Shown: piece by piece, positions 55,163 through 64,000 of the stretch
Layout of the letters: each line of letters opens with the position of its first letter
How positions within the stretch are numbered: the first letter of the stretch is position 1
Assembly: GCA_963556255.1 (NCBI GenBank)
Contig: OY744608.1
Span: 12,440,519 to 12,504,518, forward strand
Origin: Allolobophora icterica
Lineage: Eukaryota > Annelida > Clitellata > Crassiclitellata > Lumbricidae
Direction of reading: 5' to 3'
Length of the DNA: 64,000 bases
Notes under the pieces: model-generated
The model's database searches: none
What the model saw: only the letters and a program-made list of their open reading frames with translations
What the model was told of the DNA's origin: nothing
Program-made: the position numbers and the translations under genes

Positions 55163-55275
55163 TAATGAACTTCTATAGCGCCCCTTCAAGAAATCTACTC
55201 AGTGGCGCTCCCGACCCAGGCCCGGTCAAAAAGAAAGGTCTTAAGAAGGCTATAGAAAGTACCGGAGAGGTGATA
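55163..55275 (-). repeat. LINE/SINE-tail relic
   Basis: On the minus strand GGGAGCGCCACTGAGTAG and GGGGCGCTATAGAAGTTC match the tails of SINE family 2. Confidence 0.6.
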
Positions 55276-55704
55276 TATATATATATAGGGCTGTGTATTT
55301 ATCCATATATGCATTACACAGGCATATGTCTTTATATATGTATTCACATAGATACGTGAAACCAATTACAAATATATGCAAGCATACATAATTATATTAC
55401 ATACACACATCAAGTGACACATGACTACGTAGAGTCTATACATACGTATACATGCATAGGTGCCTATGTCCTTCTGTCTGAATGCCTGTTTAACTGCGTA
55501 GAAACGCCTGCGTCTGTGTTTATTTCGTAGAGGGCCTAATAGTTATTACGAGCCATAATAGTTTCAGACCCGGATGGAGCATGATCAATGGTCAAACCCT
55601 GCAGCATTGCTTGGCGTCGTCACTGACTTAACACGATGCTTGAGATCGCACGTACTGTTACGGCAGTATACGTTCTGATGTTATTGCGTGCATATGTTAA
55701 GCCA

Positions 55705-55957
<253 letters not shown>

Positions 55958-56705
55958 CTTTAGCCTGCAGCCATTCAAGGCCAGCCTTCTTGAGTTACTC
56001 AAACGCATTATAAACTGATTCCTGATCATATATATACAATGGCTCTATTATTGCCAGTCTTTCACCACAGCCTAGACAAACAATTATAGGCAATTAAGAG
56101 TATAACTAATTAAACAGAGCCTGCTTTACAACAAGTGCCCATAAAAATAAGCCAAAGTGTATATCCGTTCTCCTAAATATGAATATTGTAGGCTTCTGTT
56201 ACTCGTAATGGTCGCGCAGGGCATGCCCGCCGTCTGGTTTGCCCGGAAGTGATGAATAAGGCGAAATTCTTTACCCCTTACCCTTGCAGTCTAAGTGTCT
56301 CTTCCTCATAATTTTATTAGGGAAAATTTCGCCGCGAATATTCTCGTCACGCATGCGACATCATTGGGTTGCTACGTGGATATTCTGATGGGGTGATTGG
56401 CGAGTGAGTGAGCGAGCGAGTCAGCGAGTGAGTTAACGAGTGAGTTAGCGAGTGCGTGAGTAATTGAGTAAACCTAATGAGCCCCAGATTCATGAACGTG
56501 GCGCTCAGTCTGTAAATTGCAACGTCTCTCCCAAGAAATCTCTTGAAGAATTAAATTCACAATTCACAAAACGCTTAAATGACGTCTGCAGTCACATCAG
56601 TTTTATGTTGTGCCAAGTGTATACATGTAGTTCACATAATCCACAGTAACGTTCGGTTCGTTACGATGTTATTTCGCATAAGCTGTAATTCGTTGTTGAG
56701 ATATA
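55958..56705. other. No gene seen
   Basis: Contains GAGTGAGCGAGCGAG-type repeats at 56401-56468. Otherwise unassigned. Confidence 0.5.
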
Positions 56706-56790
56706 TCTATACATATAATATCCATATAGTGTCCGTCTGTCGGGGGACGCTACGTCACAAACGGGTTCTGTTCAATTATTCTAAAGTATA
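56706..56790 (+). mobile_element. 5' fragment of a family A Helitron
   Basis: A|TCTATACATATAATATCC, ATATAGTGTCCGTCTGTCG and CACAAACGGGTTCTGTTC match the 5' ends of other family A copies. The 3' part is missing. Confidence 0.75.
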
Positions 56791-57004
56791 GTTTGAAAGG
56801 AGAAAGCGCATATCGGAGGGACCACAGCAGCTTCAAATGTTGGAGAGATTGATTTTACAAAATCCTCTTGAAAGTTGGATTCTCTCAAAACCTGATAAGT
56901 AGGCCTACACAAGACTAAATATGAACGAAAGCAGAAGGATATGTATTATGTAAGTATAGGTCTGCGCGACATTCTGTCTATCTGTCATCGTTTCTTGGGG
57001 GGGG

Positions 57005-57225
57005 GGGGCGATAGCGCATTGGATAACACCTGGCGTAGAGTGCGAGAGGTACAGAGATCGAGTCCCATAGGCGGACATGCTTTGTAGGCTGCAATTTGCG
57101 CCATGTATTGCAGGCTGTCTGTTCTGTTAGTAGTTAAGATTTATCGCATAACATGTACATGTACAGCGCAGTGCGTTTGCAGGCGCTTAATTAAAGAATA
57201 AATATTATTATTATTATTATTCTTT
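57005..57225 (+). mobile_element. tRNA-derived SINE (family 3) with (ATT)n tail
   Basis: GATAGCGCATTGGATAACAC (box A region), AGATCGAGTCCC (box B), then TTTGCAGGCGCTTAATTAAAG and (ATT)n at 57208-57222. Plus-strand relative of 10158-10575. Confidence 0.78.
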
Positions 57226-57591
57226 CCATTTGTCAATGCTTGTTCCTTCCTCGTTTTTTCCTTCTGACTCTCCCCCTCTCTTTCTCTGTCTGTCTGTCGC
57301 TCTCCCCCCCCAAACACAGTCAATAAAATCCCATAAAGATAAAATATGATACACCAACATGATATAACATATAGCATAAATACGGGGAAACTACGGAGAT
57401 ATTCTGGACCATTGGGGTTGCTCCTTCCTATACAAATCGTACCCTCGTCTTAAGGGTAGGCCCGTGATATATACAGCTGCCACCTAGCCGTCTTGTTCCG
57501 ACAGAGAAATTGAAAACCCGGCGAGAGTTGAACGTTGGGGGTGGGGGGTATCTCAGTCGATCGTTTCTCTTGTCTCTAGTTAACGGAAGTT

Positions 57592-57632
57592 AGTTTGCCA
57601 TGGTGACCGTTGCCATGGTGACCGTTGCCATG
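57592..57632. promoter_or_regulatory. Tandem RFX X-box-like motifs
   Basis: GTTTGCCATGGTGACC and GTTGCCATGGTGACC lie head to tail, followed by a third half GTTGCCATG. The consensus X-box is GTTNCCATGGNAAC-like. Whether they control anything is unknown. The neighbouring 57640-57780 has no recognised exon. Confidence 0.45.
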
Positions 57633-57774
57633 AAGTCGGCCGTCTGTAGTTATAGGCCTATGGCTCTATTTATATAGCCGTATTATAGCGGATCTACCTA
57701 GAGCAGAGACCAAGAAAGTGAAGTCACTATTGGCTGCCTCTCTGAAAAGCTTCCTTTCCTCCTGTTCCGCTTCT

Positions 57775-57945
57775 TCTTCGTCATCTTCGTCATCATCGTC
57801 ATTATCATCGTCTTCGTAATCATCTATTTCTTCATGTTCATCATCATCTTGTTTTTCTTCACAATCAACATCACTTTCATCATCATCTTTGTCATCATCA
57901 TCATCATCATCGTCATCTTCATCATCATCGCTTCTTCTTTTTCGT
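57775..57945. repeat. Imperfect (TCATCA)n/(TTC)n array
   Basis: TCATCATC and TTCTTC triplets with CATCG variants. Short CCTCCT repeats also lie at 58248-58320. Confidence 0.9.
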
Positions 57946-57949
57946 CTTC

Positions 57950-59150
57950 TACCAAAAAATAAGTTAAAACATTGGAATTTCCCACAGCTGCGTACCGTTA
58001 TAAAGAAACGCCGAGATCACGAATCGTGTCTAAGACATAAGGATACAACACGTGTAGGGCTAAAGAGTGTCATAAATAGAACATGTAGGTTAGCTCACTA
58101 CAGCGATTCGTGAGCCTGCGCAATCGACTTAAATCGACTTAAACGATTTTCTGAGAAAGAATCCCCTAATGCATATACCAAATGGTGGTTCCACAGATTA
58201 AGGGAAACTTGCAGACATAGGCCTAAAATGGAGACAAAGGTCAGTAGGCCTCCTCCTCCTCCTTCTCCTCCTCCTTCTCCTGCTCCTCCTCGTCCTCGTC
58301 CTCGTCCTGCTCCTCCTGTTACATTCCAAGAACAAGATAAAAACACTTCACATCCGGGCAAACCGATCAAATGCGCGCGCAAACTTTTATTACTTTTGTC
58401 AGAATGCTCATCCCATCTTCCCACCCGTCTAGCTTTTTGAAGGGTGACTGAATGGGAAAATGTAGTAAGGAGTGGCCTGTCCTCGTGTGGGCGGAAAAAA
58501 CCTCAAGGCAACCACGATGGGTAGGCCTACATGGAAACCGAGGATTGGTCAAGTAAGAGAGGTAGCAGAATCGTAAAATATTGAAAGAGTGAGGAATGCA
58601 TGCAGGAAGTCTAACGGGTATGGTACTGTACGTACAATTACCTATTCCCACCTGCTACAGATGTTCCGCAATTTAGTTGGCGCTCGATTTGTAAAGAGCC
58701 TTCTGCTTAGAGCTTTCTGATTGTTAGAAAAGGCGCTATATAATCTGCACACATTATTTTCATCTACATGCAAGGCGACAGAGAAGTTGACAATTATACA
58801 ATCACCATCAAGTGAAATTCAAATACAGACTTCGACGTGAAATCCCACGGATACTAAATGTGCGATGTAGGCCTAATTATGTAGAACATTTACGCTGAAT
58901 TCTGTTTACAGTTAAGTCAAAATACCAGAACTTTAGTCAGATCAACGGTCTCTATAAGCAATAATTATAAGTCACATTTGAAGCTCATTAACTACTTTAG
59001 CATCACATATATGCGCATAATGCGCGCTAAAGTATCCTGTTTGCCATAAATAACCTATCTAATATATACATACATTTATACATACACGTATATATATTGG
59101 CTATACAAATGAGGTTGTTATGCTACGGTTTTAGAAGATCCATCTTTGGA
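57950..59150. other. No gene seen
   Basis: Includes pyrimidine-rich (TCC)n at 58248-58320 and a LINE/SINE-tail-like AAAGGCGCTATATAATCTGC at about 58729. (CAAT)n lies at 59158-59192. Confidence 0.5.
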
Positions 59151-59156
59151 TACTAT

Positions 59157-59193
<37 letters not shown>

Positions 59194-59661
59194 CCAATCA
59201 ATCTGTATTGGTACTCATGGCAATCTTTAACCAAGTTATTAACATCAGCCAAATGTACTATGTCTAGTGTAGCATTGTTTTGCTGTCCGACAAAATCAAG
59301 AGTAAGAACATTTGTTAAAGTTAAGAGTGTGTAGCTTGTGGTATCTTATGCATATCCTGTTGTCTTCAATACCAAAGGGTGACCCTAAAGTGATGGAAGT
59401 CCCGCTAAACCAGGGATGCCCTGTATATTAGTTAATTTACTTTTTGGAATGATGGCAGCTATTGACCGACTCAACATCTGTTAAGAAGTGCATTTGATTA
59501 AGTAATCACTTAGGTCTTAACTAAACTTAATTATGAATTATGGAAAAACAACAAGAAATGAAACAAAAACAAAAATGAACCCAAAAAGAAAGAACTAAGT
59601 AAAGAGGCCTTCCAAAGCAGGCTACAGTAAGTCCTTACTTGGACTCTAATCAATCCTTTAA

Positions 59662-60510
59662 CCCTTTCACTCCCATGACTGCCGGATATATCCGGCAACT
59701 AAAAATAATTATAATCCCTTGCACGCCGGATTAATCCGGCGGCATAACATGGACTCTGTTATAACGTTGGTCTTTCGATTTTTCAATAGCAAGTACTGGG
59801 AATATTATATGTGAGATAAACCTACTAGCGCGTGAGTTTGCATCTATAATCTCCGCAAGGTGGCGCACTATAGTAGTGAACGAAGCCAGCCGATGATGAC
59901 CTACTATGACGTATGAAAATATGTGTATTCTGAAACTGTGATTATTTCTTGTCTGTGTAAAACTGAATGCGTTTAGAAATAATAATTTCATTAGAAAATT
60001 ACATAAATATCGGAAACCTTGTCACATAAGAGAGAAATGTACACTTTGAAAGAAGTGGTGGATCACTTTGCCAATTTAGAAAGCGACGATGGCGATGACA
60101 GAGGAGAGGATGTGCAAAGTAAGCCTAATGACTCGGATGAAGAGTTTGAAATGAATTTTACTGGCAATGATGAGCGTGCTATTGCTGATTGAGAAAACAA
60201 CGATGAAGAAGAATTATAAGAGGACAATTCATGGACGTGTCAGGATTTCGATTGGAGGACTGCAAGGGGAGTTACCAATGTTACATCCATTCACAGGACA
60301 CTCTGGATTCAATGTTGACGTTACAAGCTTCAGCCCAGATGACTTCTTGCAATTGTTTGTCACCGATGATCTATTCAATCATTTTGCTATTCAAACCAAC
60401 CTTTTTGCTCAACAGTTTTTAGAAGGTCACCCGAATCTACCTCCATACTCCGATGTTCGTCTGTGGAAACCAACATCCGGGATTACGTCTAGGATTTTAA
60501 TTTTTTAATG
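59662..60510 (+). mobile_element. Truncated piggyBac element
   Basis: The left end is TTAA (59658-59661) followed by CCCTTTCACTCCC, with sub-terminal palindromes GCCGGATATATCCGGC and GCCGGATTAATCCGGC. The right half is missing: the element stops where LINE sequence begins near 60510. Confidence 0.82.
60038..60508 (+). pseudogene. piggyBac transposase N-terminal remains
   Basis: From 60038 an acidic N-terminus (MYTLKEVVDHFANLESDDGD) runs to a stop near 60190. A second frame gives HPFTGHSGFNVDVTSFSPDD followed by FLQLFVTDDLFNHFAIQTN, the start of the piggyBac (PGBD) transposase domain (usual form FTG..G...D......DFF.LFF.DELI..IV.ETN). The catalytic Asp region is absent, so it is inactive. Confidence 0.82.
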
Positions 60511-60519
60511 GGTAGGACT

Positions 60520-60912
60520 GAAAATGAATTGAATCAAAGAGTATAAGAAGAGCGATACGAGACTCTTATACTTGACCCCGTTGTGACCTAGACCAATAGT
60601 TAATCGAAGTTTTCAAGGTAAGATGTTGGTCAATGAAGACGCCCAGAAACTTGGCCGAGTCTACTTTGGCAATAGGATCTCTATTAATGGATAAATTACC
60701 AATTATTAGCCTAATTTTCCTCTAAGATCTATGTTGAGTGTCAGTTTGTTTGCAGTAAACCAGTCATCGACTTTGGTAAGCTCCCTCTTAACAGAGTGTT
60801 GCCCAAGAGGTACCAGACTGGAGAATATTCGTATCGTCAGCAAAGAGTACAAAGTGAAGAGACGTAGAGATCTTTTTGCAAAGTCAGTTATCTATATAAA
60901 TAAAGAGAAGAA

Positions 60913-60954
<42 letters not shown>

Positions 60955-62895
60955 ACAGCGATCTTTGACCGGGATGCATTTCTACAGTTTTCAAGCTTTT
61001 CACTCGAAACCTTCACTACTGTCTCGGGGTGGGCATGACACACCCAGTGTGATGCTTCGCGTCCCCCCTTTTCACCGCTACCATGGTGTCCCGGGCCAAA
61101 ACCTACCCGGGCAATGCATTTTTAGCTGGTAAAAAACTTACACTCAACCTATTTTCACTCGCCAGATGGCGCCGCCGGGTTAAGCAGCTACAGTACGGAT
61201 TCGCTAGAGGGATTGAAACTTTCACTGAACTAAACCCTGCCAACGCCGGGTTAGGCAGTGTTTTGTTGCTTATTCGCTAGAGGGATTGAAACACCCAAAA
61301 CGCCGGGTTAAGCAGCTTTGCGTCCACCGTTTTGACCGCTACCATGGTGTCCCGGCCCAAAACCTCCGAAACCCGGGCAACGCCGGGTTCACCAGCTAGT
61401 ATACAATAAGAAGAGAAGAGGCCCCAAGTTAGATCCTTGTGGTACCCCCGAGGTTATAATTCCCGGCAAAGAGAGTGTCCCATTACAACTTACTATTTGA
61501 GTACGTGATTCTAAGTAGCTTTTAAACCAAGTGAGCTGGACCCCCCTAATTCCGAAGTTGGCTAGCTTATCTATTAGTATAGCATGATCTACACAATCAA
61601 AAGCCTTGGCTACATCGATGAACACCCTTACTGCATATTTATTGTTATCCAGTGCCTTAGAGATTTTATCCTCCATGTCGAGGAGCGCCATAAATGTAGA
61701 ATGCCCGGTCTGGAACCCATGTTGGGAGGTGTGAAGAGTTTTAGTCCTACTGATAAATGAGCTTAGCCTATGATGCATTATTTTCCCCCAAAACTTATCA
61801 AAAAATGTTAAATCAGATATTGGTCGATAATTTTCACAATTTTGTTTATTGCCCTTTTAAAAAATAGGTATTACCTTAGCCGTTTTTAATTGATCCGGCA
61901 CAATACCATTTGATAGTGAAGAATTAATGATTACCATCAGGGGGTATGTAATTAAGTGCAAATTGGGCAACGCTGTATACGGATAATGCCATCAAGCCCC
62001 TTCATATGAGTTCAATATTTCTTCCTGCTAAGTCAGTAACAGACCCATGGACGATGGATTAGTAGCAGGCATGTAGTCCTCGTAATTGGTGGAAGGAAGA
62101 GGTAGTTTGCTAACTAGGTCATTCGAAATATTAATAAAATATTCATTAAATCTATTCGCTATTATTTTAGGATCTTCTATATTGATGTTCTGTATTACCA
62201 AGGAGACTGCAGTCTATTTTCATGCGCCTGCTATCAAGCTTCAAGGCAGAACGAATTAGTTGCCAAGCTGACTTGAGGTCATTTTGATGTTCTAGAAAGT
62301 CTTCTGCATAATAAAGTCTACGCTCCGCAGCTAATCTTAAAGTTTTGAATGTGCTTCGATATAGGGTGAATTTGCTTTTATTATCAGAGGTAGAGTTTTT
62401 TTTTAGGTATTTTACATATGATCGGTTCCTTTTCCTAGTGGATTTTAATAGTCCCGAGGTCATCCGTGGTTTTCTTAACGTATTGTTTTTACCTTTGCCC
62501 TCAGACTGAAGAGAGAACGCGTCGTTATATGCCTGTTTATATTTATGGAAGAAGGAATCATAAGCATCATTAACCCTTCCTTGTGTGGAGCACTCAGCTA
62601 CCAACTCCCATCCCTCCCCCATTAGAGTATCCGCACATTTTTTAGTCACATGGAGTGATAGATCTACGCTCGTTATTCATGTATTGGATGGTGGAGTTGC
62701 TTTCAAATGAGAACTGGGCTAGGAATAGCCTAGGATGGGCAAATGATCCGATAAATCAGTGACAATAATTGAAGCCATTATCAACCTAGACCAGGCAGTG
62801 GAAAATACATTATCTATTAAGGTCTTTGTATCAGAGGTAATTCGAGTCGGCTTGGTAATGGCAAGGAGGTAATGGTGTGCAAGTAAAGTGTTGTA
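60520..62895 (-). mobile_element. CR1/L2-like LINE, minus strand, interrupted by a Helitron
   Basis: Minus-strand order: endonuclease end (SDTKTLIDNVF, TDLSDHLPI at 62880-62740), linker (62649-62167, STRKRNRSYVKYLKK), RT (QHGFQTGHSTF, VRVFIDVAKAFDCVDH, SGVPQGSNLGPLLFLLY at 61778-61405), Helitron, then FADDTNILQSG (about 60840-60810) and thumb KFLGVFIDQHL (about 60640). Frameshifts and stops make it inactive. The 5' end is lost in (TA)n. Confidence 0.88.
60891..61399 (+). mobile_element. Non-autonomous Helitron (family B) inserted in LINE RT
   Basis: Starts A|TCTATATAAATAAAG and ends with hairpin AACCCGG/CCGGGTT (61370-61376, 61383-61389), CACCAGCTAG|T. 509 bp, internal (TCTG)n at 60914-60953 and repeated CGCCGGGTTAAGCAG modules. 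The LINE reading resumes on both sides with no duplicated bases, as expected for Helitron insertion between A and T. Confidence 0.92.
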
Positions 62896-63010
62896 TATAT
62901 ATATATATATAGTATTAGTATATATATTTATATATATATATACACACACGCGATACGATATATATATATATATATATATATACGCGATACGTACTATATA
63001 TATATATATG
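62893..63010. repeat. (TA)n microsatellite with CGATACG words
   Basis: TA tracts separated by CACACACGCGATACG and ACGCGATACGTAC. Confidence 0.95.
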
Positions 63011-64000
63011 TATCCGCTTATGTAAAAAGGCGTAGAGAGGCTTACAACTTATGCAATAAACAGCTGTATATACGTGGTATGCGTGTGGTCATGTGATCGC
63101 TGTCCAAACATGTACAATTTCTGAAACCTGATTATGTAGTTGGTTCTTCGATCCGTCCTGTGTCCAAATTTCTTGTTGCATTTCGCAGAAATGTGCCGGA
63201 CATTTTCCGGCACAGCGTGTATTTTTGGACAGGCGGAAGTATAGATGGACAGATGAATTGAGGGAAGGGGAATCGCATGACTTGAGTGAGATCAACTACG
63301 ATGGACATATTATAGGATTGGGAGGTCTTATTATGCACGAAGCCGATGACTTTCTATGGTTGTTGACTGTGAGGCGCCCTTGCAACGGCATGGCTGTGTT
63401 ACGGCGCCATATAAATTGTCACAATTATTATTATTATTATTATTATTATTATGTGGTAACTACAATGGAAATATTCAACTGAGTGATCTTATTATGCGTG
63501 AGCAATGATTTTCTATCGTGCTTCACTCATCCTGACAGTGGCGTGCAGAGGGGGGGTGCGGAGGGTGCGACGGCCCCGGGCATCCAGCCGGGGGGGGGGA
63601 GCATCCAACGGTTGGCGTTGGCCCAGTCACATCTCTTGCGCTTGTATTGACGGACTAATTTCGTATCATACGAATCGTATGCCGTAGTTTAAGTACTAAT
63701 AATAGTATTTAATGCATTGCGAACCCCTTTAGCGTGTTATGAAATCAGCGGTTGACAACAGCAGTGTTATGATTGTATTATCGTTCATAGGTTTAATTAG
63801 GTTAGCGTCGTCTGTTAGAATATTTTCGGCAAGACGCAACAGTAAGTAATTTTATTGTCGATTTTGTAAGGATTTAATCAAACATTTGCAGACAACCATT
63901 AATATCAGCCGACGTTGGCTTGGCGCGCATACGCGTACCATTCGTCTTTACTATAGATAAATCTTGTGTTCTTGCAACTCTTTCGTTGCAAGTTACTAAT
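63011..64000. other. No gene seen, minor repeat words
   Basis: A small hairpin TGTGCCGG/CCGGCACA at 63190-63212, a repeat tail GGCGCCATATAAATTGTC with (ATT)n at 63400-63452, and a GC-rich MITE-end-like piece (CAGTGGCGTGCAGAGGG) at 63537. The rest is unassigned. Confidence 0.5.

Noticed and set aside
58098..58651. Overlapping open frames with Gly/Arg-rich or Pro-rich composition
   Set aside because: Driven by the (TCC)n tract. No domain, no splice support.

Overview
The window is animal DNA, most likely from a marine invertebrate deuterostome such as an echinoderm or hemichordate. That placement is an inference. It rests on a gene split into 15 small exons with GT-AG introns, very many microsatellites, tRNA-derived SINEs, CR1/L2- and RTE-like LINE remains, hAT, piggyBac and Helitron elements, and a striking excess of the palindromic word TAGGCCTA. 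I saw no bacterial operon, CRISPR array, rRNA gene or stand-alone tRNA gene.

The only gene I can support in full lies on the minus strand from 33195 (ATG) to 12698 (stop). It is a solute carrier 6 (SLC6, neurotransmitter:sodium symporter) family transporter. Fifteen coding exons with matching phases sum to 2196 bp, or 731 residues. The protein shows all 12 membrane segments, the sodium-site motif [14 protein letters not shown], four N-glycosylation sites and a cysteine pair in the second extracellular loop. It lacks the amine-binding Asp of monoamine carriers, so an amino-acid substrate is likely. An Asp (D408) sits where chloride-dependent relatives have Asn, as I recall for insect nutrient amino acid transporters. 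Several splice sites touch repeats: a purine microsatellite and a CA repeat flank exon 9, and transposons or a SINE tail end within about 30 bp of exons 11, 14 and 15.

The flanks are dense in repeats. From 1 to 12.6 kb lie two Helitrons of one family in opposite orientation, a third with a nested hAT-type MITE, a hAT MITE made of CAAGAC repeats, SINEs and a LINE reverse-transcriptase relic. From 31 to 40 kb lie an inverted repeat pair, a minisatellite split by a MITE, a transposon with 9-bp target duplications, and a CR1/L2-like LINE broken by two hAT elements, one of which carries an RTE-like LINE fragment. From 40 to 52 kb lie more hAT-type MITEs, a Helitron, several minisatellites, a foldback-like element and long palindromes. 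From 52 to 64 kb lie a TGACGT-rich degenerate tandem array, SINEs, a tandem RFX X-box-like motif, a piggyBac relic, and a second LINE (minus strand) with a Helitron inserted in its reverse transcriptase.

The most distinctive things are the D408 transporter with repeat-bounded exons, the Helitron family whose members share a body but end in different 3' termini, and the foldback element lodged in a 42-bp minisatellite. Exon boundaries were read by eye from splice signals and protein continuity. Transposon boundaries come from target-site duplications or terminal motifs where stated.
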